Positions 10,821-20,407 of a stretch of DNA of 64,000 bases are shown one piece after another. Each line of letters begins with the position of its first letter. Positions within the stretch are counted from its first letter, which is position 1. The position numbers and the translations under genes were made by a program. A model generated the notes under the pieces. The model searched no databases. It worked only from the letters and a program-made list of their open reading frames with translations, and had not been told where the DNA came from. Origin of the DNA: Caulobacter soli (GTDB lineage Bacteria; Pseudomonadota; Alphaproteobacteria; Caulobacterales; Caulobacteraceae); the NCBI RefSeq assembly GCF_011045195.1, contig NZ_CP049199.1:992001-1056000 (forward strand). Reading direction: 5' to 3'.

Positions 10821-11575
10821 GCGGCGGATCCCCCATGGGCGTCGGTCGCCGTGAGCTGCAGGAAGACGTCCTCCAGGCTGGAATCGTCCTTGCCTTCGCC
10901 GGCCCGGGTTCGCAAAGCGTCCAGCGTGCCCTCGGCCAGCAGGCGGCCGCCGGCGATGATGCCGATGCGGTCGGCCATCCGCTCGGCCACCTCGAGAATG
11001 TGGGTGGTCAGGATCACCGTGCCGCCGGCGTCGACCCGCTCCTGCAGCATGTCCTTGACCAGGCGCGCGGCGGCGGCGTCGAGGCCCGTCAGAGGCTCGT
11101 CCAGGATCAGCAGGCGGGGGTCGTGGATCAGGGCCCCGGCCAGGGCCACCTTCTGCTTCATGCCGCGCGAGAAGCCCTCACAGCGGGTCCGGGCCTCGCC
11201 CGTCAGGCCCAGCTTGGCCAGCAGGTCCTCGGCCCGGGCCTTGGCGGCCTTGGGCTCGACGTTCCACAGGCCGGCCACGAACTCCAGATATTCCAGCGGG
11301 GTCAGGCGGTCATAGACCATGGCCTCGTCCGGGGCCCAGGCGGTGATCGCCTTGGCGGCGGCCGGCTCGGCCAGGGCGTCGATCCCGAAGATGCTGATCG
11401 CGCCCTTGTCGGGCTTGGTCAGGCCCGCGACCATTCGCAGGGTGGTGGTCTTGCCCGCGCCGTTGGGGCCCAGCAGGGCGTACAGCTCGCCGGCGTGGAC
11501 GGTGAGGTCCAGGTCCATGACCGCCGGCTTGGTGAAGGTCTTGTCGAGGCCGCGGACGATCAGAGCTTCGGTCAA
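10817..11575 (-). CDS. ABC transporter ATP-binding protein
   Basis: A 252-residue ATPase with Walker A GPNGAGKTTTL (about residues 35-45), signature FSRGMKQKVALAGAL (about 133) and Walker B LLILDEPLTGLD (about 155), followed by the H-loop in LTTHILEVAERM. It energises the permease encoded directly downstream with a 4-bp overlap. The family of single-domain ATPases paired with ABC-2 permeases exports drugs, lipids or polysaccharides; the substrate here is unknown. The best start is TTG at 11575, since no ATG or GTG lies close to the expected N terminus (TEALIVRGLDKTF). Confidence 0.87.
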   Translation of the reverse strand: MTEALIVRGLDKTFTKPAVMDLDLTVHAGELYALLGPNGAGKTTTLRMVAGLTKPDKGAISIFGIDALAEPAAAKAITAWAPDEAMVYDRLTPLEYLEFVAGLWNVEPKAAKARAEDLLAKLGLTGEARTRCEGFSRGMKQKVALAGALIHDPRLLILDEPLTGLDAAAARLVKDMLQERVDAGGTVILTTHILEVAERMADRIGIIAGGRLLAEGTLDALRTRAGEGKDDSSLEDVFLQLTATDAHGGSAA

Positions 11576-11645
11576 ACGCGGCGTCTCCCCAGGTACAGGC
11601 GGTCATGAGAACGCGATTGCTACGGCGGTTTCAAGCGGGTGAGCC

Positions 11646-12101
11646 TCAGTTCGGCCGCCCGTCCGGCTCCAGTTCGAACGCCGCGTCCAGGGTGACTTCG
11701 TCCACCACCTCGCCCTTCAGGGCCGCGTCCAGCACCTCGCCCAGCGAGCTCCAGACGAAGGCCAGCTGTTCCAGCACGGCCGGCAGGCGCTCGGGCTCGA
11801 AGCCGGGATAGAGGTCGGCCACCAGCCACAGGCCGGTCAGCACGTCGAAGCCGAACCGGCAGCCGATCAGGCGAAACTGGGCGCGGGCGATGGTCTCGAA
11901 CAGGGCGTCCAGGCTGCGGGCCTGGTCCAGGTCGGCCTGGTCGAACACCTGGCAGCGCGCCTGCAGCCAGTCACCCTCGGGGAACAGGTAGAAGGCCCCG
12001 CCGTCCTCGGACCCGGAGACCTCCAGGCCACGATCGATCTCGGCGACGACGTAGCCGGCTTCGCGGCAGGCCTCGGCGATGTCGGTGAGATCGATGGCCA
12101 T
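11646..12101 (-). CDS. YbjN-like small acidic protein, 151 aa
   Basis: An acidic soluble protein that reads like the YbjN / type III chaperone-like fold. It has an early helix (DIAEACREAGY), a strand pair with GGAFYLFPEGDWLQARC, and a second helix-strand set around ARAQFRLIGCRFGFD. The start at 12101 leaves a 2-bp gap to argJ, placing it as the third gene of the parvulin-argJ operon. Function is unknown; a chaperone or regulatory partner role is only suggested by the fold. The assignment to YbjN is by general resemblance and is not certain. Confidence 0.65.
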   Translation of the reverse strand: MAIDLTDIAEACREAGYVVAEIDRGLEVSGSEDGGAFYLFPEGDWLQARCQVFDQADLDQARSLDALFETIARAQFRLIGCRFGFDVLTGLWLVADLYPGFEPERLPAVLEQLAFVWSSLGEVLDAALKGEVVDEVTLDAAFELEPDGRPN

Positions 12102-12103
12102 GG

Positions 12104-13648
12104 TCAGGACCTGTAATCCCCGTTGATCGCCACGTATTGCTTGGTCAGGTCGCAGGTCCACACCGTGGCCGAGCCCTTGCCGACGCCGACATCGACGTTG
12201 ACCTCGAACTCGGCCTTCTTGACGTACTTGCTCATCGCCGCCTCGTCGTATTCGGCCGAGACCAGGCCGTCGCGGGCGGCGTAGAGTTCGCCGAACCTGA
12301 CGCTGATCTTCTCGCGATTGACCGGCTCGTCGGCGCGGCCCACGGCCATGACGATGCGGCCCCAGTTGGCGTCCTCGCCGGCGAAGGCGGTCTTGACCAG
12401 CGGGCTCTCGGCGATGGTGCGGGCGATCTTGCGGGCCGACAGCGGGCTCTCGGCGCCGTTGACGGTGATCTTGACGAACTTGCTGGCGCCCTCGCCGTCG
12501 CGGACCAGCTGCAGGGCCAGGTCCAGCAGCACGGCCTCCAGCTTCTCGCGGAAGTCGGCCAGGCGGCGGTCGCCGGCGCGGTGGATCTTGGGCGCGCTGG
12601 ACTTGCCGGTGGCGAACAGCAGCAGGGTGTCGTTGGTCGAGCGGTCGCCGTCCACCGTCACGCAGTTGAACGTGGTGCGGGTGTAGAGGCTGACCAGGGT
12701 CTGCAGGGCGGCCGGGGCGATGGCCGCGTCGGTGGCCACGAAGGCCAGCATGGTGGCCATGTCGGGCGCGATCATGCCCGAGCCCTTGGTGATACCGGCG
12801 ATCCGAACCTCATGCCCGTCGATCAGGGCCGTGGCGTAGGCGCCCTTCGGGAAGGTGTCGGTGGTCATGATCGCCGAGGCCGCGCTGGCCCAGGCGTCCT
12901 CGGTGAAGCGGGTCTCCACCTCGCGCAGGTTCGAAATGATCTTGCTGTCGTCCAGGATCACGCCGATCACGCCGGTCGAGGCCATCATCACGTCGCGCTG
13001 GCGGCAGTCGAAGCGCTTGCCCACGGCCGTGGCCACGCGGCGCACCGCGTCGGCGCCCGGCTTGCCGGTGAAGCTGTTGGCGCAGCCGGCGTTGACCACC
13101 AGGGCGCGAACATCCTCGCCCTTGCTGGCGGCCAGCTGGCGCTTGCACCAGTCGACCGGGGCCGAGCCCACGCCGTGACGGGTGAAGACGCCGGCCGCCG
13201 AGGTGCCCTCGGCGAAGCGCATCAGCAGCATGTCCTCGCGGGCGTGCTTGTAGAAGCCGGCGCGGCCGGTGGCGATCTCGACGCCCGCGATCGGCGGAAT
13301 GGTCGGGAACGGCACGGCCAGGGGCGAGACAGCCAGGCCCGGCTTGCCGGGCGCTGGCGAAGCGGCGGGCGCGGCCGCCGGCTTGGCGGCTTGCACGGCT
13401 TCCGGCGAGCCCTGGCTGGCGTCCTTCTGGGCGCGGCGCAGGCCGGCGCGCTTGAGGGCGGCGGTCAGCGGGTCGACCAGGGCGCGCTCCAGGGTATGGC
13501 CCACGCTGGCGACGCCCTGGCCGACGATCTCGGCCGGGGTCGGCGAGGTCGCGGCGGCCGCGGCCTTGGCGGTTTTCGTGGCCTTGGGCTCGGCCTTGGT
13601 CGCCGTCTTCGACGCGGGCTTGGAAGCCTTCTGCGGAGTCTTGGTCAT
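12104..13648 (-). CDS. argJ: bifunctional ornithine acetyltransferase / N-acetylglutamate synthase with N-terminal extension
   Basis: ArgJ transfers acetyl from N-acetylornithine to glutamate, closing the cyclic arginine pathway, and in many bacteria also makes N-acetylglutamate from acetyl-CoA. The enzyme cleaves itself before a catalytic Thr. The motif KGSGMIAPDMATM places that Thr at residue 299, and the oxyanion Thr-Gly pair lies in STGVIG (residues 224-229). At 514 residues it is about 100 longer than usual. The extra N-terminal segment is Lys/Ala/Pro-rich (1-40), then a possible amphipathic helix (40-75), then another Ala/Pro linker. It overlaps the upstream parvulin gene by ATGA, so the start at 13648 is well supported. 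Confidence 0.93.
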   Translation of the reverse strand: MTKTPQKASKPASKTATKAEPKATKTAKAAAAATSPTPAEIVGQGVASVGHTLERALVDPLTAALKRAGLRRAQKDASQGSPEAVQAAKPAAAPAASPAPGKPGLAVSPLAVPFPTIPPIAGVEIATGRAGFYKHAREDMLLMRFAEGTSAAGVFTRHGVGSAPVDWCKRQLAASKGEDVRALVVNAGCANSFTGKPGADAVRRVATAVGKRFDCRQRDVMMASTGVIGVILDDSKIISNLREVETRFTEDAWASAASAIMTTDTFPKGAYATALIDGHEVRIAGITKGSGMIAPDMATMLAFVATDAAIAPAALQTLVSLYTRTTFNCVTVDGDRSTNDTLLLFATGKSSAPKIHRAGDRRLADFREKLEAVLLDLALQLVRDGEGASKFVKITVNGAESPLSARKIARTIAESPLVKTAFAGEDANWGRIVMAVGRADEPVNREKISVRFGELYAARDGLVSAEYDEAAMSKYVKKAEFEVNVDVGVGKGSATVWTCDLTKQYVAINGDYRS

Positions 13649-14625
13649 TTCTTGGCCGGAACTTGAGCGGGAGCGGACGCCGGCGGGGCGTTGTCGAGAT
13701 CGGAGGAGGGGGCCTGGTCGGCCGCGCCGGGCGGAGCCGAGGCCGGCTCCTGGGGCGCGCCGGGCACGTCCTGGGGCTTGCCGGTCAGCATCTCGACCTT
13801 AGAGCCGCCGCGCAGCTTTTCCAGCAGGTCGCGGACCTGATCATAGGTCAGGAAGCGCACGATCTGCGGCCGGGCGGCCTCCAGGGTGATCGGTTCCTCC
13901 AGGCGCTTGTCCTCGACGCGCAGCACGGCCCAGCCGCCTTCGGTCTGGAACGGGCCGACCAGCGCTCCCTTCTGGGCGTCCTTCAAGGCCACGGCGTAGG
14001 CCGGGGGCATGACGTCGACGGTGAAGTAGCCCAGGTCGCCGCCGTTGAAGCGGGTGGCCGGATCGGTCGAGCGCTCCATGGCCAGGGCGTCGAACGAGGC
14101 GCCGGCGGTCAGCAGCTTCTTGATCGCCTCGCCGTCGGCCTGGCTGGCGACCAGGATCTGGCGGGCGCGGATCTCTTCGGAGCGCTTGGAAAGCTTCTGC
14201 TGCTCGGCGTAGAGGCCGCGGATGGCGTTTTCGTTGACCGCCTTCTCGACGACGCTCTCGACCAGCATGTCGCCCAGGATGCGCTCGCGGGCGGCGGCCA
14301 GGCGGCGCTGGGCGACGGGATCCTTGTCCAGCTTCTGCTTCAGGGCCTCGGCGGCCAGCAGTTTCTGATCGACCACCTCGTCCAGGCGCTGGCGGAACAG
14401 GTCAGAGCCGATGTCCAGAGGCTCGCCCTCGCTGATCAGCCCCTGGGCCACGGCCTCGCGCTTGACGTCGCTGGCCCAGACGGTGTGGCCGTCGACCCGG
14501 GCGACGGCGGTGTCGCCGGGCTCGGGCGGGCGTTCGTCGGCCTTGTTGCGACCGCAGGCGGCGACCAGAAGGGTCAGGACGAGGACGGCGGCCAGGCCGT
14601 ACGCACGAGGCTTACCAATAGTCAT
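13645..14625 (-). CDS. parvulin-type peptidyl-prolyl isomerase, lipoprotein (PrsA/SurA-like)
   Basis: A 326-residue periplasmic folding factor. The N terminus is a lipoprotein signal with lipobox LVAAC (Cys near residue 24), so it should be anchored to a membrane. A SurA-like N-terminal helical region (60-150) precedes one PpiC rotamase domain (about 155-250), with the typical IRARQILV, GGDLGYF and FQTEGGWAVLRVED segments. The C-terminal 50 residues are Pro/Ala-rich and disordered. The start at 14625 is placed just before the signal peptide. It is the first gene of the argJ operon and is divergent from secA, so a secretion-linked role is likely. Confidence 0.87.
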   Translation of the reverse strand: MTIGKPRAYGLAAVLVLTLLVAACGRNKADERPPEPGDTAVARVDGHTVWASDVKREAVAQGLISEGEPLDIGSDLFRQRLDEVVDQKLLAAEALKQKLDKDPVAQRRLAAARERILGDMLVESVVEKAVNENAIRGLYAEQQKLSKRSEEIRARQILVASQADGEAIKKLLTAGASFDALAMERSTDPATRFNGGDLGYFTVDVMPPAYAVALKDAQKGALVGPFQTEGGWAVLRVEDKRLEEPITLEAARPQIVRFLTYDQVRDLLEKLRGGSKVEMLTGKPQDVPGAPQEPASAPPGAADQAPSSDLDNAPPASAPAQVPAKK

Positions 14626-14713
14626 CTGTGGCCGATCTCCGGCTGAACTCATCCCAAGCGCTCTAGCGCGGTTTCCGGCCAAGAGGAAACAGCTTCGCGC
14701 GCTTGTCCGAAAA

Positions 14714-14930
14714 CCCCTCTCTCATAGAGAGAGGGAGGGGCCCGCCGCGAAGCGGTGGGAGGGTGAGAGGTTTCACCGTTGGCAGGTAAGTCCCGACCCA
14801 TTCCACCGCCAAGTCTCGGAGATGATCCAGCTATTCGCCGGAAAGCGGCGTTTCCTTCTGAGAGGATGTAACCTCTCACCCTCCCATGGCTTCGCCATGG
14901 GCCCCTGCCTCTCTCAAAGAGAGAGGGGTC
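14714..14930. repeat. intergenic palindromic element, type A copy 3
   Basis: The largest of the type A elements. Each end is a CCCCTCTCT...AGAGAGAGGGG hairpin, and inner hairpins include CCGCGAAGCGG and CCATGGCTTCGCCATGG. The two halves are inverted around a roughly 100-bp centre. It may fold as a long RNA hairpin or cruciform. Confidence 0.65.
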
Positions 14931-15022
14931 TTCGAGGGAACCAACCTCCACCACGGCGACTTAAGCGCCAACTTCCACGCCAATCCGGCCGTTTACAATG
15001 CCCACGACGCCCCCGCCTCGCG

Positions 15023-15051
15023 TTGACACCCGCTAGGCCGGTGCTTAAGTC
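15023..15051 (+). promoter_or_regulatory. candidate secA promoter
   Basis: TTGACA at 15023-15028 is followed after 17 bases by TAAGTC. The bases GCTTAAGTC partly match the Caulobacter housekeeping -10 form GCTANAWC. It would give a 5' leader of about 110 bases. This is pattern matching only. Confidence 0.35.
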
Positions 15052-15168
15052 TCCGCGCGCGTACTAGAAGCGGATTTTCCGCTAACCTCGACGCCTCGAA
15101 TTTACCGTAGTGAAGGCCTTCAAGCCCTAGCGCCGGCCTCACAGACACCGCTCCGGAACCCCCACTTC

Positions 15169-17934
15169 ATGCTCGGCTTCGCCAAAAAGTTCTTCGGCTC
15201 TTCCAACGAACGCAAGGTCAAGGCGATGTCCGCCCAGGTGGCGAAGATCAACGCCCTGGAGCCGGAATACGCCGCGCTGTCGGACGAGGCCCTGAAGGCC
15301 AAGACCGACGAGTTCAAGGCGCGCCTGGCCAAGGGCGAGACGCTCGACAGCCTGCTGGTCGAAGCCTTCGCCGTGGTCCGCGAGGCCGGCAAGCGCGTGC
15401 TGGGCATGCGCCACTTCGACGTCCAGATGGTCGGCGGCATGGTCCTGCACGGCGGCGGCATCTCGGAAATGCGCACGGGTGAAGGCAAGACCCTGGTCGC
15501 CACCCTGCCCACCTATCTCAACGCGCTGGAAGGCAAGGGCGTCCACGTCATCACCGTGAACGACTACCTGGCCAAGCGCGACGCCGAGTGGATGGGTCAG
15601 ATCCACAACTTCCTGGGCCTGTCGTACGGCGTGATCGTCAACGGCCTGAGCCAGGGTGAACGTCAGCGCGCCTATCGCAGCGACATCACCTACGGCACCA
15701 ACAACGAATTCGGCTTCGACTACCTGCGCGACAACCTCGTCTACAGCGTCGAGGAAATGGTCCAGCGCGGCCACCACTACGTCATCGTCGACGAAGTGGA
15801 CTCGATCCTGATCGACGAGGCCCGCACGCCGCTGATCATCTCGGGCCCGACCGAGGATCGCAGCGAGTTCTACAAGACCATCGACGTCCTGGTGAAGGAG
15901 CTCATCAAGGACAAGACCAACTACGATCACGACGAGAAGCAGAAGCAGGTCATCCTCACCGAGGACGGCCAGGAGCGCATCGAAGAGATCCTGATGGCGG
16001 GCGGCCACCTGGCCGAGGACACCGCCGGCCTCTACGACGCCGCCAACATCTCGGTCGTGCACCACGTCAACCAGGCCCTGCGGGCCAACATCCTCTACAC
16101 GCTGGACAAGGACTACATCGTCAAGGACGGCGAGGTGATCCTGATCGACGAGTTCACCGGTCGCATGATGAGCGGCCGCCGCCTCAGCGAAGGCCTGCAC
16201 CAGGCCATCGAGGCCAAGGAAGGCGCCATCGTCCAGCCCGAGAACCAGACCCTGGCCTCGGTGACGATCCAGAACTACTTCCGCCTCTACGGCAAGCTGG
16301 CCGGCATGACCGGCACGGCCGCGACCGAGGCCCAGGAATTCGACGACATCTACAAGATGGGCGTCAGCGAGATCCCGACCAACCGTCCGGTCCAGCGCAT
16401 CGACGACGACGACGAGGTCTATCGCACCGAGCGCGAGAAGAACGACTCGATCCTCAAGCAGATCGCCGACTGCCACATGCGCGGCCAGCCGATCCTGGTC
16501 GGCACCGTGTCGATCGAGAAGTCGGAAGAGCTGTCCAAGCTGCTGGCGACCTATGCCTGGGAACAGGACGGCAAGAAGCACAAGGGCATTCCGCACCAGG
16601 TGCTGAACGCCCGCTTCCACGAACAGGAAGCCGGCATCGTCGCCGACGCGGGCGTGCCCGGCGCGGTGACCATCGCCACCAACATGGCCGGCCGCGGCAC
16701 CGACATCCAGCTGGGCGGCAATATCGAAATGCGCCTGGCCAACTGGAAGCAGCAGCAGAAGGGCCTGGGGATCACCCCGACCCACGAGGACGAGCTGGCC
16801 CAGAAGGCCGAGCTGGAAACCGAGATCTCGGCCGCCAAGGCCCAGGCCCTCGCGGCCGGCGGCCTGTTCGTGCTGGGCACCGAGCGCCACGAAAGCCGCC
16901 GTATCGACAACCAGCTGCGCGGCCGCACCGGTCGTCAGGGCGATCCGGGCCGTTCGAAGTTCTTCCTGTCGTGCGAGGACGACCTGCTGCGCATCTTCGC
17001 CGGCGAGCGCCTGGATGCGATCATGCGCACCTTCGGCGTCCAGGAAGGCGAGGCGATCACCCACAAGTGGCTGAACAACGCCATCGCCACCGCCCAGAAG
17101 CGCGTCGAGCAGCGCAACTACGAGATCCGCAAGAACCTCCTGAAGTACGACGACGTCGTCAACGACCAGCGCAAGGCCGTGTTCGAGCAGCGCCAGGAGT
17201 TCATGGAGGCCACCGACCTCTCCGAGATCATCCACGAGATGCGCCATGACGTGGTCGACGACTTCGTCGCCCGCTACATGCCGCCCAAGGCCTATGCCGA
17301 GCAGTGGGACATCGAGGGCCTGGACGAGCGCGTCCAGTCGATCCTGGGCATGACCCTGCCGTTGAAGGACTGGGCCGCCGAGGAAGGCATCGGCGACGAG
17401 GAGATGCGCGAACGCATCACCAAGGCCGCCGACGCCTACGCCGCCGAGCGCGAAGTGATCATCACCCCCGAGCAGATGCGCTCGGTGGAGAAGAACTTCC
17501 TGCTGCAGATGATCGATCTGCAGTGGCGCGAGCACCTGATGCACCTGGACCACCTGCGCAACGTCATCGGCCTGCGCGGCTACGGCCAACGCGACCCGCT
17601 GAACGAGTACAAGACCGAGGCCTTCTCGCTGTTCGAGAAGCTGCTGGGCGACCTGCGCACCAACACCACCCGCTGGCTGATGACGGTCGAGATCGCCTAT
17701 GCCGAGCCCGAGCCGCTGCACACGCCCGAAGGCCTGACCGAGGTGCACCTGGACCCGCTGAGCGGCGAGAACGTCGCCGTGGCCGGGGCTCTGCCGGAAG
17801 GCCTGTCGCCCGAGCAGCGCGAGGCCCTGCCGGTCTCGGTCCTGCCGGAAGGCTGGGAATTCACGGCCCGCAACGGCGCCTGCCCCTGCGGCTCGGGCAA
17901 GAAGTTCAAGCACTGCCACGGCGCGCTGGTTTAA
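15169..17934 (+). CDS. secA: preprotein translocase ATPase SecA
   Basis: SecA drives secretory proteins through SecYEG using ATP, working at the inner face of the membrane. The 921-residue length is normal. Nucleotide-binding domain 1 contains the Walker A region MRTGEGKT and the DEVD motif ([16 protein letters not shown]). The preprotein-crosslinking region, NBD2 ([10 protein letters not shown]) and helical scaffold follow. The C terminus has the SecB/zinc-binding motif [14 protein letters not shown] with its Cys and His ligands. The start at 15169 (LGFAKKFFG) matches the family N terminus. It is divergent from the parvulin gene and ends at a strong terminator. Confidence 0.98.
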   Translation: MLGFAKKFFGSSNERKVKAMSAQVAKINALEPEYAALSDEALKAKTDEFKARLAKGETLDSLLVEAFAVVREAGKRVLGMRHFDVQMVGGMVLHGGGISEMRTGEGKTLVATLPTYLNALEGKGVHVITVNDYLAKRDAEWMGQIHNFLGLSYGVIVNGLSQGERQRAYRSDITYGTNNEFGFDYLRDNLVYSVEEMVQRGHHYVIVDEVDSILIDEARTPLIISGPTEDRSEFYKTIDVLVKELIKDKTNYDHDEKQKQVILTEDGQERIEEILMAGGHLAEDTAGLYDAANISVVHHVNQALRANILYTLDKDYIVKDGEVILIDEFTGRMMSGRRLSEGLHQAIEAKEGAIVQPENQTLASVTIQNYFRLYGKLAGMTGTAATEAQEFDDIYKMGVSEIPTNRPVQRIDDDDEVYRTEREKNDSILKQIADCHMRGQPILVGTVSIEKSEELSKLLATYAWEQDGKKHKGIPHQVLNARFHEQEAGIVADAGVPGAVTIATNMAGRGTDIQLGGNIEMRLANWKQQQKGLGITPTHEDELAQKAELETEISAAKAQALAAGGLFVLGTERHESRRIDNQLRGRTGRQGDPGRSKFFLSCEDDLLRIFAGERLDAIMRTFGVQEGEAITHKWLNNAIATAQKRVEQRNYEIRKNLLKYDDVVNDQRKAVFEQRQEFMEATDLSEIIHEMRHDVVDDFVARYMPPKAYAEQWDIEGLDERVQSILGMTLPLKDWAAEEGIGDEEMRERITKAADAYAAEREVIITPEQMRSVEKNFLLQMIDLQWREHLMHLDHLRNVIGLRGYGQRDPLNEYKTEAFSLFEKLLGDLRTNTTRWLMTVEIAYAEPEPLHTPEGLTEVHLDPLSGENVAVAGALPEGLSPEQREALPVSVLPEGWEFTARNGACPCGSGKKFKHCHGALV

Positions 17935-17960
17935 GGCGCTCCGCCACCGCGAGACTGAAA

Positions 17961-18000
17961 CGCCCGCCCCGGGGAAACCGGGGCGGGCGTTTTCTTTTTC
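17961..18000 (+). terminator. secA rho-independent terminator
   Basis: A GC-only stem (CGCCCGCCCCGG with CCGGGGCGGGCG) with a GGAAA-type loop is followed by TTTTCTTTTTC. This is a classical intrinsic terminator directly after secA. Confidence 0.9.
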
Positions 18001-18018
18001 GGGCGTGGGGAGGGCGGC

Positions 18019-18807
18019 TTACGGCGCGATCAGGCTCTTGGACGGATCCGTCTCGTGGATGGCCAGCAGGTTTCCGCCCGCCTCGAGCGCTCCATAGCCG
18101 TGCTCGCTCAGGAAGGCGCGCAGCGCCGCCTCGTCGGTCTTGATCTTCTCGATCAGCATCTGCGGCTTGCAGGCCGTGATCGTGGCGCGGGCGCCCCGCA
18201 GGGCCTCCATCTCCATGCCCTCGATGTCGATCTTGATGAAGTCCACGCGCGTCAGGCCCAGGTCGTCGATCGCCATCATCCGGGTGGGCTGGGCCCGCGC
18301 GTCGTCGATCTTCTGGCCGATGAACTCGCTCTCCGCCGTCTGGCGGATCTCCAGGCTGCCGAAGCTGGAGGGCTTGAAATAGTCGGGGGCGGGCACGTTG
18401 ATGACCCCGCTCGCCTCGCCGACCGCCGCCCAGATGGCCCGGGCGTTGAAGCAGTTGTTGAGGGTGATGTTGCCGGCCAGGGCGTAGAACACCCGCTCCT
18501 GGGCCTCGAAGGCCGCGACCTCGCCCCAGCCATGCATCAGTTGCGCCCACTCGATGGTGTGGACGCCGATATTGGCGCCGCAGTCCAGCGCGATGACGCC
18601 GTCGCCGAAGTAGGTCCGCCGCATTTCCAGCAGCCGAAGTACGAGTTCGACCTCGTTGGCGTCAAAGGCCGAGGTCTCCAGCAATTGGTGGCCGACGCCG
18701 TAACCGCCGCCTTCCATCAGGTGGTAGTCGTGCCGATTGACCAGCATCGCGCCGTGGATGGTCGAGGTCAGCACAAAGGCCGAGGGACGAAGATTGAACT
18801 GGCGCAT
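18019..18807 (-). CDS. FkbM-family methyltransferase
   Basis: A 262-residue SAM-dependent methyltransferase. Motif I is ALDCGANIGVHTIEWA (about residues 93-108). The FkbM signature DFIKIDIEGMEMEALRGA lies near residue 195 and is the most telling feature. FkbM proteins O-methylate sugars or polyketides; in bacteria many modify surface polysaccharides or glycans. No glycosyltransferase or polysaccharide gene is next to it, so the substrate is unknown. It converges on secA and has no operon partner. The start MRQFNLRP at 18807 is the only suitable Met before the domain. Confidence 0.85.
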   Translation of the reverse strand: MRQFNLRPSAFVLTSTIHGAMLVNRHDYHLMEGGGYGVGHQLLETSAFDANEVELVLRLLEMRRTYFGDGVIALDCGANIGVHTIEWAQLMHGWGEVAAFEAQERVFYALAGNITLNNCFNARAIWAAVGEASGVINVPAPDYFKPSSFGSLEIRQTAESEFIGQKIDDARAQPTRMMAIDDLGLTRVDFIKIDIEGMEMEALRGARATITACKPQMLIEKIKTDEAALRAFLSEHGYGALEAGGNLLAIHETDPSKSLIAP

Positions 18808-18884
18808 GGCGACCTCGGCGAATCTGTTGGCTCAGCAGGCCGCCAAGGCGCCGTTTGGTCAAGCGGACTTGGGATCAAACAGAA

Positions 18885-18915
18885 ACGCCCGCCCCGGGGA
18901 GACCGGGACGGGCGT
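18885..18915 (-). terminator. terminator of the RhlE-type helicase gene
   Basis: The hairpin ACGCCCGCCCCGG / CCGGGACGGGCGT, with A-rich bases on its left side (T-rich on the minus strand), lies 25 bp after the helicase stop codon. It is near-identical to the secA terminator stem. Confidence 0.75.
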
Positions 18916-18940
18916 CTGGCTTGGGCGGTGAGCCGCAGCC

Positions 18941-20407
18941 TTAGTCGATCGGATTCCAGCGTTCCGACGGGGCCGCCGCGCGCTTGGGGCCGCGGAAGTC
19001 GCCGCCGCCCGAGCGGGCCTGGCCCTGGGCTTGCTGGCCTTGGCCGGCGCCCTGACCGCCGCCGTTGCGGCCGCGGTTCTGACCGCCGGGCTTGCTTTGG
19101 CCCTGACCCTGGCCTTGACCTTGAGCCTTCTGGCCCTGGCCGCCGCCCTTGGCCGGACGGTTGCGCTGGCGGCGCAGTTCCGAGGGGACGTTGTTGCGCG
19201 GGTCGGCGCGGCGCGGATCGACGTACTTCTCCGGCGGGGCCAGCTTGTCGGCCACGGCCGCGGCGGCCGCCAGGTTCTTGTCGTTGCGACGGTCGAAGGT
19301 CGGGATCGTCTGGCGGGTGGCCTTCTGGATGTCCTTCAGCAGCGGACGCTCGTCATCGGCGCAGAAGCTGATGGCGATGCCGTCCTTGCCCTTGCGCGCG
19401 GTGCGGCCGATCCGGTGGACATAGGCCTCCGGCACGTTGGGCAGCTCGTAGTTGAACACGTGGCTGATGTCGTTGACGTCGATGCCGCGGGCGGCGATGT
19501 CGGTGGCGATCAGCGCCTTGACTTGGCCGGCCTTGAACGAGGCCAGGGCCCGTTCGCGTTGGCCCTGGGTCTTGTCGCCGTGGATGGCGGCGCTTTCGAT
19601 GCCGCTGGCGACCAGATACTTGGCCACGCGGTCGGCGCCGCGCTTGGTGCGGGTGAAGACGATGGCGCGCTCGACGCTCTTGTCGGCCAGCAGTTCGGCC
19701 AGCAGGGGACGCTTGCGCTGGGCTTCGATGAAGATCAGCGACTGGTCGATGCGCTCGACCGTGGTGGCCTGCGGGGTGATCGACACCTGGGCCGGGTTCT
19801 TCAGCAACTCGCCGGCCAGCTTGCCGATCTCGTTGGGCATGGTGGCCGAGAAGAACAGGTTCTGGCGTTCCTTGGGCAACTGGCTGGCGATCTTGCGGAT
19901 CGGCACCACGAAGCCCAGGTCCAGCATCTGGTCGGCTTCGTCGAGGACGAAGATCTCGACGCCGTTCAGGTGGGCGGACTTTTCGCCCAGGTGGTCCATC
20001 AGGCGGCCCGGGGTGGCCACGACCACGTCGACGCCGGCCGCCAGGGCCTTCATCTGCGGGCCGTACTTCACGCCGCCGAAGATGGTGGCGACGGTCAGGC
20101 CCAGGTGGGCGCCATAGGCCTTGAAGTTGTCGGCGATTTGCGTGGCGAGTTCGCGGGTCGGGGACAGGACCAGGCAGCGGAAGCCGCGGCGCGGGGCCGG
20201 CTTACGGTCCTCGGCCAGGCGGTGCAGGATCGGCAGGGCGAAGGCGGCGGTCTTGCCGGTGCCGGTCTGGGCGATGCCCAGCAGGTCGCGGCCCGACATC
20301 ACCAGCGGGATGGCTTGCGCCTGGATCGGGGTGGGCGTGGTGTAGCCCTTGTCGGTCAGCGCCTTCAGCAGGGGTTTGGCGAGGCCGAGATCGGTAAATT
20401 GAGTCAC
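18941..20407 (-). CDS. rhlE: DEAD-box RNA helicase, RhlE type
   Basis: A 488-residue ATP-dependent RNA helicase. The Q motif region (TPTPIQAQAIP) lies at 24-34, motif I AQTGTGKT at 46-53, motif II DEAD at 156-159, motif III SAT near 190 and motif VI HRIGRTARKG near 345. The C-terminal 90 residues are low complexity, basic and very rich in Gly and Gln (GQGQ repeats, then RG-type segments), typical of RNA-binding tails that can promote condensates. RhlE proteins act in ribosome assembly and RNA decay, often at low temperature. GTG at 20407 gives the usual short N terminus; in-frame ATGs at 20440 and 20497 are alternatives. Confidence 0.9.
   Translation of the reverse strand: MTQFTDLGLAKPLLKALTDKGYTTPTPIQAQAIPLVMSGRDLLGIAQTGTGKTAAFALPILHRLAEDRKPAPRRGFRCLVLSPTRELATQIADNFKAYGAHLGLTVATIFGGVKYGPQMKALAAGVDVVVATPGRLMDHLGEKSAHLNGVEIFVLDEADQMLDLGFVVPIRKIASQLPKERQNLFFSATMPNEIGKLAGELLKNPAQVSITPQATTVERIDQSLIFIEAQRKRPLLAELLADKSVERAIVFTRTKRGADRVAKYLVASGIESAAIHGDKTQGQRERALASFKAGQVKALIATDIAARGIDVNDISHVFNYELPNVPEAYVHRIGRTARKGKDGIAISFCADDERPLLKDIQKATRQTIPTFDRRNDKNLAAAAAVADKLAPPEKYVDPRRADPRNNVPSELRRQRNRPAKGGGQGQKAQGQGQGQGQSKPGGQNRGRNGGGQGAGQGQQAQGQARSGGGDFRGPKRAAAPSERWNPID

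Larger units (their letters stand above)
14626..15168. other. 543-bp intergenic region before secA
   Basis: This stretch separates the divergent parvulin and secA genes. It holds a type A palindromic element (14714-14930) and, closer to secA, a candidate promoter (15023-15051). A 101-codon open frame on the minus strand lies entirely within the palindrome and is not a credible gene. Nothing else is recognised. Confidence 0.6.

Noticed and set aside
14649..14954. A 101-codon minus-strand open frame between parvulin and secA
   Set aside because: It lies almost wholly in a palindromic element, and its sequence follows the repeat rather than a protein family.
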